From assembly GCF_017104645.1 (NCBI RefSeq), contig NZ_JAAGPF010000024.1, positions 1 through 43,480 of the forward strand: a stretch of DNA of 43,480 nucleotides. Direction: 5' to 3'. A program made the position numbers and the translations under genes. Source of the DNA: Burkholderia sp. Ac-20379 (GTDB lineage: Bacteria; Pseudomonadota; Gammaproteobacteria; Burkholderiales; Burkholderiaceae). The notes below the pieces were generated by a model, which saw nothing but the letters and a program-made list of their open reading frames with translations, was not told the origin of the DNA and ran no database searches. Within the stretch, counting starts at the first letter, position 1; every line of letters begins with the position of its first letter. Below are positions 1-8,872 of the stretch, in pieces.

Positions 1-861
<861 letters not shown>

Positions 862-897
862 TGCTGCGTCTCCGTGATGTAATCGCGCTCACTCAAT

Positions 898-1017
898 GAT
901 TAAGCGCTTAATCTTCTGCAATCGAAAAAACCGACCTGTGGCCGATCGGTTGATTCGTCTCCGTATTGCTTGTCGTGCGTTCTGATTGCCGGAACATGAT
1001 GCAACGCGCTCGCGTTG
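898..1017. promoter_or_regulatory. Divergent promoter region with LacI-type operator palindromes
   Basis: GATTAAGCGCTTAATC at 898-913 is a perfect 16-base palindrome with a central CG, the form bound by LacI/PurR-family repressors. It lies 37 bases upstream of the ATPase start. A second inverted repeat, CAACGCG-CT-CGCGTTG, sits at 1002-1017, 48 bases upstream of the LacI gene. Two sites about 100 bases apart between divergent genes suggest repression of the transporter and autoregulation, possibly with looping. The assignment to the adjacent LacI protein is inferred from position. Confidence 0.6.
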
Positions 1018-1064
1018 TCATGCAAATACTGAACACGCCGTCCCAGATACTAAACATCCGATCG

Positions 1065-2099
1065 ATGACCACGCTGAACGAAGTCGCCGAAGCGGCGGGC
1101 GTCACGCCCGCGACCGTCTCCAACGTGCTGCGCAACCGCGGCCGGGTGGGCGCGAAGACGCGCGAGCGCGTGCTGGCCGCCGTCGAGGCGCTCGGCTACC
1201 GCCCGCACCTGGCCGCGCGCGCGCTGGCCGAGGGGCGCGCGCCCACGCTCGCGCTGATGGTGTCGAGCATCGCGAACCCGTTCTATCCCGAGTTCGCGCT
1301 CGCGGTGGAACACGCGCTGCGCCGCAGCGGGCGGTTCCTGATCATCTGCAACACCGAGAACGATCCCGACATCGGGCGCGCGTATCTGCAACAGATTGCC
1401 GGCACGCTGTCCGAGGGCGTGCTCGTGATGAACGCCAACCTCGATCTCGACGATCTGCACCGCACCATGGAACGCGGCACGCCGGTGGTGCTGTGCATGT
1501 GGGAGCGCCCCGAGGCCGCGCCGGCGCTGCCAAGCGTGGCGGTGGATTTCCGGCGCGCGGGCGAACTGGCCGCGCAGCATCTGCTGGAGCTCGGGCATCG
1601 CCGGATCGGCGCGATCGTCGGCAGCAAGGTGTCGGGCATCCACGCGGCGCGTTACGAGGGCTTTCTCGACGCGCTCGCGGTGGCCGGCCTCGACGGCGCG
1701 GCCGCGCCGCTGCGCTACGGGCCGGATACCGTGCAGGGCGGCTACGAGGCCGCGCGCGCGTTGCTCGAGGCGCACCCCGAGCTGACCGCGCTGTTCGCCA
1801 CCAACGACCTGCCCGCGCTCGGCGCGATGCACGCCGCCGCCGACGCGGGGCTGGCGATCCCGGCGCAGCTCTCGGTGGTCGGCATCACCGACATTCAGCT
1901 GGCGCGCGAATCGCGGCCCGCGCTGACCACCGTGGCGGTGCCGACGGCCGAGGCGGCCGCGCTGGCGGTGGAGCTGCTCGGCGATTTGATCGAGGCCGAA
2001 GCCAAGGGCGCCGATGCGCGAGCCGACGCGGTGCGCACGCGCGTGACGTCGCCGCCGTGGCTGGTGGTGCGCGCATCGACGGCGCGGCCGCGCGAATAG
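1065..2099 (+). CDS. LacI family transcriptional regulator
   Basis: The product is a 344-residue repressor of usual family length. Residues 1-50 form the LacI helix-turn-helix and hinge helix (TLNEVAEAAGVTPATVSNVLRN, then RPHLAARALAEGR). The rest is a periplasmic-binding-protein-like effector domain (LALMVSSIANPFYPEFA, RRAGELAAQHLLELGHRRIG, LFATNDLPALGAMHAA). I chose the ATG at 1065 because family members begin two or three residues before the helix-turn-helix; upstream in-frame starts would add 33 residues from the promoter. The gene is divergent from the sugar ABC ATPase, so it probably senses that transporter's sugar, which cannot be named from sequence. It ends 12 bases from the convergent aminotransferase gene. 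Confidence 0.92.
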   Translation: MTTLNEVAEAAGVTPATVSNVLRNRGRVGAKTRERVLAAVEALGYRPHLAARALAEGRAPTLALMVSSIANPFYPEFALAVEHALRRSGRFLIICNTENDPDIGRAYLQQIAGTLSEGVLVMNANLDLDDLHRTMERGTPVVLCMWERPEAAPALPSVAVDFRRAGELAAQHLLELGHRRIGAIVGSKVSGIHAARYEGFLDALAVAGLDGAAAPLRYGPDTVQGGYEAARALLEAHPELTALFATNDLPALGAMHAAADAGLAIPAQLSVVGITDIQLARESRPALTTVAVPTAEAAALAVELLGDLIEAEAKGADARADAVRTRVTSPPWLVVRASTARPRE

Positions 2100-2111
2100 C
2101 GCGCCCCGCGC

Positions 2112-3386
2112 TCAGATCGCCGCGGCGATCTCGGCCGTCACGGCCAGGAAGCGTTCGATGTCGCGCGGCGCGTGGCAATGCAGCGGCGAGACGCGCACCG
2201 CCCCTTCGAGGCCGAACGAGCGCAGCATGCGGCCCGAGTACAGGCTCGTGCCGATCCGCTCGTAGACGATCACGCCGCGCTTCGCGTACTCGCGCACGGC
2301 GGCCGTCGGATCGAGCCCGTCGAAGCCGATTCCGGCGATCAGGTCGCGGCGCGTCAGGTCGTCGTGATCCCAGAACACCGTCACGCCGTCGATCGCACGC
2401 AGCCCGCGCTGCGCCGGCGTGCCGTCGAGCAGCAGCACGAGCAGCGCGCGCTCGTGTTCCTCGATGCGCTGCATGCCCTGCACGAACTGCTCGCGGCGAT
2501 CCTGCGCATCGCCGAACTGCGCGCCGATCCACGCCACGTAATCGACGATCGCGCTGATCACCTCGAAATGCGCCGGCGCGGGGCTGCCGAGCTCCCACAC
2601 GTCGGGCGCCTTCGCGTCGAGCCGGTGATGCGGCAGCGTCGCGAGCCGCTCCGACAGCCAGGTCACGCCCGCGCCGCGGCAGCCGAAGAATTTGTACGGC
2701 GCGAAGTTGATGCCGTCCACCGGCGTCTTCTGCAGGTCGATCGCCGCGTGCGGCGCGTGCTGCACGGCGTCCACGATGATGAACAGGCCCGGCTTGCGCG
2801 CGCGGGCGCGCTCGACGATCGCGGCGATGTCGAGCTTCGCGCCCGAGATGTTCGACGCGTACATCACGCTGAGCAGCGCGGTGTCGTCGTCGATCAGCGC
2901 GACGATCGCGTCCACGTCCACGCCGCCCGTTTCGGGGTTGCTAGGCGCGACGCGCAGCGTCTTGCCGGTCAGCGCGCAGTAGCGCTGCATCGCGTCGAAC
3001 GACGACGGGTGCTCGAGGATGGTGGTCACCGCATTGCCGCCGGGCACGTTCTCCATCACCGCGCGCACCATCTCGAACATCGCCGCCGACGCCGTCAGCG
3101 AGAGGTACACGCTGCCGCCGCGCGCGTTGAGGATATGGCGCACATCGGCCTCGCCCTTGGCCTGCACGTCCTGCAGGAACAGCGCGCGCGCGTGGATGCG
3201 CTCGGGGCAATCGGGCAGCGCGTCGATGCGCGCGAACGCCTCGGAGGCCGCCTTCAGCCGGAACGAGCCGCCGGCGTTGTCGAAAAACAGCCGCTCGCTG
3301 CCGTCGGCATCGTGGTCGACGTAATGAAAGCGCTGCTTGATCTGCGCCATGAGGGCGTCGGAGAACAGGTGTCCCTGGCTGGTCAT
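2112..3386 (-). CDS. Class V aminotransferase-fold PLP enzyme (cysteine desulfurase/kynureninase-like)
   Basis: This is a 424-residue PLP-dependent protein of aminotransferase class V. FFDNAGGSFRL near residue 32 is the N-terminal substrate loop. FIIVDAVQHAPHAAIDL carries the PLP-ring Asp and the following His. INFAPYKFFGCRG carries the Schiff-base Lys. The C-terminal small domain ends at the stop. RBS AGGAA precedes the ATG at 3386. Family members remove sulfur or an alanyl group from amino acids, and the exact substrate is not evident here. The gene lies 59 bases downstream of the symporter on the same strand, so the two probably form an operon that imports and processes an amino or dicarboxylic acid under the LysR gene at 4902. 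Confidence 0.85.
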   Translation of the reverse strand: MTSQGHLFSDALMAQIKQRFHYVDHDADGSERLFFDNAGGSFRLKAASEAFARIDALPDCPERIHARALFLQDVQAKGEADVRHILNARGGSVYLSLTASAAMFEMVRAVMENVPGGNAVTTILEHPSSFDAMQRYCALTGKTLRVAPSNPETGGVDVDAIVALIDDDTALLSVMYASNISGAKLDIAAIVERARARKPGLFIIVDAVQHAPHAAIDLQKTPVDGINFAPYKFFGCRGAGVTWLSERLATLPHHRLDAKAPDVWELGSPAPAHFEVISAIVDYVAWIGAQFGDAQDRREQFVQGMQRIEEHERALLVLLLDGTPAQRGLRAIDGVTVFWDHDDLTRRDLIAGIGFDGLDPTAAVREYAKRGVIVYERIGTSLYSGRMLRSFGLEGAVRVSPLHCHAPRDIERFLAVTAEIAAAI

Positions 3387-3445
3387 CGGAGTGGTTCCTG
3401 AAAGTGAATCGGGTAAAGGCTTGGAATGGCGCGATGCAGGGCGGC

Positions 3446-4771
3446 TCAGTCGTCGAGCGACGCGAGGTAGGCGCGGCCCTTCTCGGCGTCGTACTGGCGC
3501 TCCCATTTCGCGATCACGAGCGGGGCCAGCGCGTTGCCGACCACGTTCAGCGCGGTGCGGCCCATGTCCATGATGCGATCGACGCCGGCGATGAACGCGA
3601 GCCCTTCGAGCGGCAGCCCGGCGCTGGCGAGCGTGGTCAGCAGGATCACGAACATGAAGCCCGGCACGCCGGCCGCGCCCTTCGACGTCACGACCATCGT
3701 GAGCACCAGCACCAGTTGCTCCTGCAGGCCGAGATGCACGTTGTAGAGCTGCGCGACGAACAGCGTGCCGATGCCGAGGTAGATCGACGCGCCGTCGAGG
3801 TTGAACGTGTAGCCGGTGGGCACCACGAACGTGGTGATGCTCTTGGGCACGCCGTAGTCCTCCATCTTCTTCATCAGTTGCGGCAGCACCGAGGCCGAAC
3901 TGCAGGTGGAGAACGCGATGATCAGTTCGTCCTTGATCACGCGCAGCAGCGTGAAGATCCGGAATCCGAACAGTCTGGCCGTCACGCCGAGCACGCAGAC
4001 GGCGAACAGCGCGATCGCCAGATAGGTCACCGCCACCAGCTTGATCAGCGGCAGCAGCGAGCCGAAGCCGAAATTCGCCACCGTGATCGCGATCAGCGCG
4101 CACACGCCGAACGGCGCATAGCGCATCACCATGCCGGTCACCTTGAACATGGTGTCGCCGATGCCCTTGAAGGTGGCCAGCACCGGCGCGCGATATTCAG
4201 CCGGCACGGTCTGCAGGCCGAGCCCGAACAGCACCGAGAAGAAGATCACCGGCAGCAGATCGCCGCGCCCCATCGACATCACGATGTTGTCGGGCACGAT
4301 GCCGAGCAGCAGCGTCATGAAGCCGTGATGGCCCTGCGTCTGCTGCGAGGTCTGCTGGAAGCGCGTGATGTCGGTGTGCGCGAGTTGCGAGAGATCGGTG
4401 CCCACGCCCGGGTGCAGCACGTTGCCGAGCACCAGGCCGAGCACGATCGCGATCGTCGTGACGATCTCGAAGTAGATCAGCGTCTTCAGGCCGATGCGGC
4501 CGAGCGAGCGCCCGTCGCCCACGCCCGCGATGCCCACCACCATGCTGGTGAACACGATCGGCACCACCACCATCTTGATCAGGCGGATGAAGATGTCGCC
4601 GGCGGGCTGCAGGAAGCCGTCGATCGCCTGCGCGCGCAGCGACGGGTAGTGATTCAGCACCGCGCCCACCGCGATGCCGGCCACGAGGCCGATCAGGATC
4701 TGCCAGGCGAGGCTGACGCGCGGCTTGCGCTCGGCCCGAGCCGGGCGAGGGGTGTCGATGACGGAGTCCAT
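3446..4771 (-). CDS. Dicarboxylate/amino acid:cation symporter (DAACS family, GltP/DctA type)
   Basis: The 441-residue inner-membrane secondary transporter imports glutamate, aspartate or C4-dicarboxylates with protons or sodium. Family marks are the hydrophobic N-terminal helices (LAWQILIGLVAGIAVGAVL), KMVVVPIVFTSMVVGIAG, the serine-rich hairpin motif AFSTCSSASVLP, the substrate-site motif FNLDGASIY (NMDGT region), and SKGAAGVPG plus DRIMDMGRTALNVVGNALA at the C terminus. The NMDGT motif reads NLDGA, a common GltP/GltT variant, so the substrate is uncertain. RBS TGGAGA precedes the ATG. The gene is divergent from the LysR gene across 130 bases and leads the aminotransferase gene. Confidence 0.92.
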   Translation of the reverse strand: MDSVIDTPRPARAERKPRVSLAWQILIGLVAGIAVGAVLNHYPSLRAQAIDGFLQPAGDIFIRLIKMVVVPIVFTSMVVGIAGVGDGRSLGRIGLKTLIYFEIVTTIAIVLGLVLGNVLHPGVGTDLSQLAHTDITRFQQTSQQTQGHHGFMTLLLGIVPDNIVMSMGRGDLLPVIFFSVLFGLGLQTVPAEYRAPVLATFKGIGDTMFKVTGMVMRYAPFGVCALIAITVANFGFGSLLPLIKLVAVTYLAIALFAVCVLGVTARLFGFRIFTLLRVIKDELIIAFSTCSSASVLPQLMKKMEDYGVPKSITTFVVPTGYTFNLDGASIYLGIGTLFVAQLYNVHLGLQEQLVLVLTMVVTSKGAAGVPGFMFVILLTTLASAGLPLEGLAFIAGVDRIMDMGRTALNVVGNALAPLVIAKWERQYDAEKGRAYLASLDD

Positions 4772-4901
4772 GGTGTCTCCAGAGGCTGGCGGTTGGCATG
4801 CATCGGCATGCGATGGGCCAAAACATAAGCAGCCAAAAGAAACGAAAAAAGCGATATTTTGTTATGAGAAACTATCGCTTTAATTCATCCATGCGGTCGC
4901 C

Positions 4902-5810
4902 GTGCTCACGTTCAAGCAAATGGAAGCGCTGTACTGGATCGTCAAGCTCGGTTCGTTCGAGGCTGCCGCCGCGCGGCTGAACACCACGCAATCGGCGATC
5001 TCGAAACGCGTGCAGGAGCTGGAGCGCGCGTTCGACATCGCCGTGTTCGACCGCGCGAACCGCAGCGCGCGGCTGACCGAGAAAGGCAGCGAATTCTTCG
5101 ATTACGCGCAGGCGCTGCTCGAGCAGCGCGACCGGGTGGTCGAGCGCATCAGCTCGAAAACCTCGCTGGTGCGGCAGATCCGCATCGGCGTGACGGAGCT
5201 GACCGCGCTGACCTGGCTGCCGCGCCTGATCGCGGCGATCCAGGCCGAATACCCGAAGGTCACGGTGGAGGCGGAGGTGGATCTGAACGCCACGCTGCGC
5301 GAGCGGCTCGCGGCGGGCACGGTGGACGTGATCATCGTGCCGCAGACGCACGAGGCCGAAGCCGTCTCGGCCACGCTCGTGGGGCACGTCGAGAATGCCT
5401 GGATGTGCGCGGCCCATCTGGCGCCGCGCAAGCGGCGCATCGCGCTGGCCGACATCACGCAGTTCCAGCTGATCCTGCAGGGCGGGTTGTCCGGCACCGG
5501 GCATGTGTACAGCCGCTTCCTCGAGGCGCAGGGCGTGGCCTTGCAGAAGACGCTGGCCAGCAGCAGCTTGATCGCGCAGATCGGGCTGGCGCTGTCGGGG
5601 CTCGGCATCACCTACCTGCCGCGGGCCTGCCTGTCGCGCATGCTCGAACAGGGCGCGCTGGTGGAGGTGGCCACCACGCCGGCCCTGCCGCCGATCCGCT
5701 ACCTCGCCATGCATCGCGGCGACGAGCCGCATTCGCTGAGCGCCGCCGTGGCGCGGCTCGCGGCGCAGTCGTGCGATTTCACGTCGAACCTGCTCGATCC
5801 GGGCAAGTGA
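4902..5810 (+). CDS. LysR family transcriptional regulator
   Basis: The product has 302 residues. The N-terminal winged helix-turn-helix (MEALYWIVKLGSFEAAAARLNTTQSAISKRVQELE) is followed by a LysR substrate-binding domain from about residue 90. The best start is GTG 4902, giving MLTFKQMEALYW; an internal ATG at 4920 would remove six residues. An ATG at 4891 is in another frame. No strong RBS is visible. The gene is divergent from the DAACS symporter, the usual arrangement for a LysR activator and its target, and the AT-rich 4840-4890 stretch should hold its binding site. It ends 13 bases from the convergent SDR gene. Confidence 0.92.
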   Translation: MLTFKQMEALYWIVKLGSFEAAAARLNTTQSAISKRVQELERAFDIAVFDRANRSARLTEKGSEFFDYAQALLEQRDRVVERISSKTSLVRQIRIGVTELTALTWLPRLIAAIQAEYPKVTVEAEVDLNATLRERLAAGTVDVIIVPQTHEAEAVSATLVGHVENAWMCAAHLAPRKRRIALADITQFQLILQGGLSGTGHVYSRFLEAQGVALQKTLASSSLIAQIGLALSGLGITYLPRACLSRMLEQGALVEVATTPALPPIRYLAMHRGDEPHSLSAAVARLAAQSCDFTSNLLDPGK

Positions 5811-5823
5811 CTGCGATGTGGGG

Positions 5824-6681
5824 TCAGGCGTCGCGCCGGCCGGCCATCGAGCTGCGCCGGTAAGCCTTCACGAAGATCCGCTGATACGCGGCGCCAAGGC
5901 ACGCGGCGAGCCAATAGACGATTCGCGCGTCGCGCCCGATCACCACGCGCCGCGCATTGCGGCGCACGCCGCGCAGGATCCGCTCGGCCACTTCGTCGGG
6001 CGACGTGACGGCGATGGTCTGGTTGCCGCTGCGGCGATGCATCGCCACGTCGCGGCCGGTCAGGTCGCTGACGCGCGGATCGATGCGCGACGCGTTGACG
6101 ATGTTGGTGGCCACGCCGCCCGGATGCACGCAGGTCGCGCTGACCGGCGCCCGCATCAGTTCCAGTTCCATCCGTAAGGATTCCGTATAGCCGCGCACCG
6201 CGAACTTGCTCGCGTTGTAGGCGCTTTGCGTGGGCGCGGCCACCAGCCCGAAGATGCTGGAGAGGTTGACGATGTGGCCGTCGCCCGATTCGATCAGATG
6301 CGGCAGGAACGCCTGGGTGCCGTTCACCACGCCCCAGAAATTCACGCGCATCAGCCATTCGAAATCGTCGATCGACATCGTGGCCGCCAGCGCCGTGAGC
6401 GACACGCCGGCGTTGTTGAAGAGCAGATGGATCGCGCCGTGGCGCGCCTTCACGTCGCGCGCCCAGGCCATCACGGCGTCGCGGTCGCCCACATCCACGC
6501 GGTACTGCGAGACGGTCACGCCCGCGCTGGCGCACAGCGCGGCCGTTTCGGCCAGGCCGGCCGGCTCCACGTCCGACAGCGCGAGATGGCAGCCCGCGTT
6601 CGCCAGCGCGCGCGCGAGGCTGCGGCCGATGCCCGAGCCCGCGCCGGTGATGACGGCGAGCTTGCCGTCGAACGATTTCAT
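5824..6681 (-). CDS. Short-chain dehydrogenase/reductase (SDR)
   Basis: A 285-residue classical SDR. The dinucleotide-binding motif GAGSGIG is at residues 13-19. DVGD, NNAG and a catalytic S...YNASK set (SSIFGLVAAPTQSAYNASKF) follow. The C-terminal 40 residues are basic with an aliphatic stretch (IVYWLAACLGAAYQRIFVKA), which suggests membrane association as in SDRs acting on lipids. The substrate is unknown. It lies 25 bases downstream of the small gene at 6707-7021 on the same strand, so the two are probably cotranscribed. No clear Shine-Dalgarno precedes its ATG, consistent with translation coupled to the upstream gene. Confidence 0.9.
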   Translation of the reverse strand: MKSFDGKLAVITGAGSGIGRSLARALANAGCHLALSDVEPAGLAETAALCASAGVTVSQYRVDVGDRDAVMAWARDVKARHGAIHLLFNNAGVSLTALAATMSIDDFEWLMRVNFWGVVNGTQAFLPHLIESGDGHIVNLSSIFGLVAAPTQSAYNASKFAVRGYTESLRMELELMRAPVSATCVHPGGVATNIVNASRIDPRVSDLTGRDVAMHRRSGNQTIAVTSPDEVAERILRGVRRNARRVVIGRDARIVYWLAACLGAAYQRIFVKAYRRSSMAGRRDA

Positions 6682-6706
6682 GCCGGGCAGTGCGTGCGCG
6701 CGCCGC

Positions 6707-7021
6707 TCAGGCTTCGTCGAGCCAGGGCATGTCCACCGGCGACACGACCAGTTGCTGGCCTTCGCGCTTCGTCTCGAAGATGAAGCCGACCAGGATCATC
6801 GAATCGGCGTAGGGGATCGGAAACACGTGCGGGTTGTCCGCGTCGCGCAGCGGATGCTCGGGCGTGTTCGCCGTGGCCGCCGCGTTCTCGCGCACGCTTT
6901 CCAGCTCGTCGGCCATGGCCTGGCCGCTGACTTTCAGAACACGGCTGCGCAGATCGGTGAAGGGCTCGATCCGCGCCCCGTCTTCGTGATACTCGGGCAC
7001 TTCGTAGATGAACCAGGACAT
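6707..7021 (-). CDS. Conserved-looking hypothetical protein, 104 residues
   Basis: I do not recognise the family. The product is a small, soluble, acidic protein (MSWFIYEVPEYHEDGARIEP...) with no signal peptide or membrane segment. I chose the ATG at 7021 because GGGAGA lies seven bases upstream; an in-frame ATG at 7048 would add nine residues without a better RBS. It precedes the SDR gene on the same strand with a 25-base gap and is probably cotranscribed with it. It is divergent from the hydrolase at 7139. Confidence 0.7.
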   Translation of the reverse strand: MSWFIYEVPEYHEDGARIEPFTDLRSRVLKVSGQAMADELESVRENAAATANTPEHPLRDADNPHVFPIPYADSMILVGFIFETKREGQQLVVSPVDMPWLDEA

Positions 7022-7138
7022 GGGTTTCTCCCAGGAAAAGGTCGCCATTCTAACAAGCGCGCGGCCCCGCCCGCCGGCGCCGGCGCGCCGTTCGCCGGTC
7101 TGCAGTAAGCTCGTGCGTCGCCGTCATTCCCCGTTCCC

Positions 7139-7885
7139 ATGCGCATCGTTCCGCTGGCCCGTTCCCGCTCCGCCCTGCCCACGCTGATCTGCCTGCCCGG
7201 CGCGATGTGCAGCCCGCTCGTCTATGAGGAGGCCGCGCGGCTGTCGGGCCTGAACGCCGACGCCCTCGCGTGGCTGGAGGACGACGGCGCGTTCGCGCTC
7301 GACGCGATCGCGCGGCGCATCGTCGACGCCCTTCCCGGCGGGCAGGATCTGATCCTGGTCGGGCATTCGCTCGGCACGCCGCTCGCCGTCCTGGCCGCGC
7401 TCGCCGCGCACCGGCGCGCCGACGTGCGTATTCGAGGCCTGGTACTGGCCAACAGCGGCGCGAACACGAAGGGGCATGGCGACGCGTCGGGCATCGTGCG
7501 GCGCATCGAGGCCGAATGGGGCGAGCCGATGTGGCAGGCGTTCGCCGCGCGCTGCTTCCGGACGTTGCCCGCGCCGCCGCTGCGCGACGAGATCGTCGGG
7601 TATCCCAAGCAATTGCGCAGCGCAGCCGTGGCGCAGGCGATCCGCAGCCAGATCGAGACGGACCTGCTGCCGCTGCTGCCCGGTCTGCCGGCGATGCCGG
7701 CGGCCGTGGTGCACGGCGCGTTCGACGTCGCGCGCACGCTCGCGCATGCCGAGGAACTGGCTGGGGCGATTCCGGGTGCGGCGTTGCATGTGCTGCAGAC
7801 GGGGCATACGAGTTGCGCGGAAGCGCCGGGGGAATTCGCGGGGATTGTGCGCGAGGTGGCGGAGCGGGCGGCAGGTTCCCGCTGA
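7139..7885 (+). CDS. Alpha/beta hydrolase
   Basis: A 248-residue single-domain alpha/beta hydrolase. LICLPGAMCSPLVYEE forms the oxyanion-hole strand-loop, VGHSLGTPLAVLAA the nucleophile elbow (GHSLG), and VLQTGHTSCAEAPGEFA the catalytic His loop near the C terminus. The acidic residue is probably in VHGAFDVARTL. No export signal is seen, so it is probably cytoplasmic. The physiological ester or amide cannot be predicted. It is followed by a good intrinsic terminator at 7929. Confidence 0.85.
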   Translation: MRIVPLARSRSALPTLICLPGAMCSPLVYEEAARLSGLNADALAWLEDDGAFALDAIARRIVDALPGGQDLILVGHSLGTPLAVLAALAAHRRADVRIRGLVLANSGANTKGHGDASGIVRRIEAEWGEPMWQAFAARCFRTLPAPPLRDEIVGYPKQLRSAAVAQAIRSQIETDLLPLLPGLPAMPAAVVHGAFDVARTLAHAEELAGAIPGAALHVLQTGHTSCAEAPGEFAGIVREVAERAAGSR

Positions 7886-7928
7886 CGGATGCCCACTGGG
7901 CGCCCGCACCCCGCGCGATTTCCCTCCC

Positions 7929-7957
7929 GGCCGGCCTCTTCGCCGGCCTTTTCTTTT
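7929..7957 (+). terminator. Rho-independent terminator after the hydrolase gene
   Basis: GGCCGGC (7929-7935), a six-base loop, GCCGGCC (7942-7948), then TTTTCTTTT. It separates the hydrolase from the yqjI-like gene. Confidence 0.75.
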
Positions 7958-8001
7958 GGCGGCCCTCGACACCCGCCCCGCTCGCTCCCCCATTTTTCCC
8001 C

Positions 8002-8057
8002 TTGACCTTATATCTTTCGATATATATCTTTCGATACATCTTTAGATATCTACGAAG
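8002..8057 (+). promoter_or_regulatory. Promoter of the yqjI-yqjH unit with three tandem TATC-N4-GATA operators
   Basis: TATCTTTCGATA occurs at 8011-8022 and 8025-8036, and CATCTTTAGATA at 8037-8048. Each is a small inverted repeat, TATC-N4-GATA. A candidate promoter is TTGACC (8002-8007) with TATCTT 17 bases later, so the repeats cover the -10 region, as expected for a repressor site. RBS GAAGGAG lies at 8054-8060. This looks like the operator of the PadR protein encoded just downstream, that is, autoregulation. Confidence 0.65.
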
Positions 8058-8066
8058 GAGAACACC

Positions 8067-8840
8067 ATGCGTCGTTCCCACCATCACCCGAGCCGCGACG
8101 GCGTCGACAGCGACATTCGCCATGCCCACGGCCACGAGCACCACTATCACCATGGTCACCACCACGGCCATCATCACGCGCATCACCACGGCCACGGCCC
8201 CCGCCACGCCCTGCACAAGCTCTGGGCGATGGCCGGCGGCCGGCGCGGCGGCGGCCGTCACGGCTTCGGCGGCGGCTTTCCCGAAGGCTTCGGCGGCCCC
8301 GGCGGCTTCGACGATCCGCGCATGCCGCGCGGCCGTCAGTTCAATTCCGACGACCTGCAACTGATGCTGCTGTCGCTGCTCGCCGCGCAGCCGAGCCACG
8401 GCTACGAGCTGATCAAGGCGCTCGACACGCGCTCGCAGGGCTTCTACGTGCCGAGCCCCGGCATGGTCTACCCGGCGCTGACCTATCTCGAGGAAGTGGG
8501 CTACGTGACGGTCGAAGTGGACGGCAACCGCAAGCGCTACGCGCTCGCCGACGCCGGCCGCGCGCAGCTCGATGCGGAACGCGAGCGCGTGAACCTGCTG
8601 TTCGCGAAGCTCGAACACCTCGGCCGCAAGATGGAATTCATGCGCCGCGCGATGGCCGGCCAGACCGACGCGGCGGACGGCACGCCCGACGGCGGCTGGC
8701 TGCCCGAATTCGTCGAGGCGCGCATGGCGCTGAAGGCGGCGCTGTTCCGCAAGAGCGCCGCGGCCCCCGGCGAACAGCAACGTATCGCCGCGATCCTGCG
8801 CCGCGCGGCGGCGGACATCGACGGCACGCCCGAAGCCTGA
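8067..8840 (+). CDS. yqjI: PadR family metal-responsive regulator with His-rich N terminus (YqjI/NfeR-like)
   Basis: The 257-residue protein has an extreme His-rich head: residues 1-50 contain about twenty His in patterns such as HEHHYHHGHHHGHHHAHHH. A Gly-rich linker follows. From about residue 93 comes a PadR winged helix (LLSLLAAQPSHGYELIKALDTRSQGFYVPSPGMVYPALTYLEE) and a dimerising C-terminal helix. E. coli YqjI (NfeR) has the same plan: a metal-binding Cys/His head on a PadR domain that represses yqjH and itself, with loss of DNA binding on nickel. Here the head has His but no Cys. The next gene, 32 bases on, is the YqjH homologue, so I infer one autoregulated unit; in E. coli the two genes are divergent. 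Confidence 0.88.
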   Translation: MRRSHHHPSRDGVDSDIRHAHGHEHHYHHGHHHGHHHAHHHGHGPRHALHKLWAMAGGRRGGGRHGFGGGFPEGFGGPGGFDDPRMPRGRQFNSDDLQLMLLSLLAAQPSHGYELIKALDTRSQGFYVPSPGMVYPALTYLEEVGYVTVEVDGNRKRYALADAGRAQLDAERERVNLLFAKLEHLGRKMEFMRRAMAGQTDAADGTPDGGWLPEFVEARMALKAALFRKSAAAPGEQQRIAAILRRAAADIDGTPEA

Positions 8841-8872
8841 GCGCGGCCCGACCCAACCCGGAGAATCGATCG

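Noticed and set aside
986..2557. A 523-codon plus-strand frame overlapping the LacI gene
   Set aside because: Arg/Ala-rich with no domain; the LacI reading in the other frame is clear.
2112..4103. A 663-codon minus-strand open frame covering the aminotransferase and part of the symporter
   Set aside because: Its first 230 residues are Arg/Ala-rich shadow sequence opposite the true symporter frame; only the part from 3386 has family motifs.
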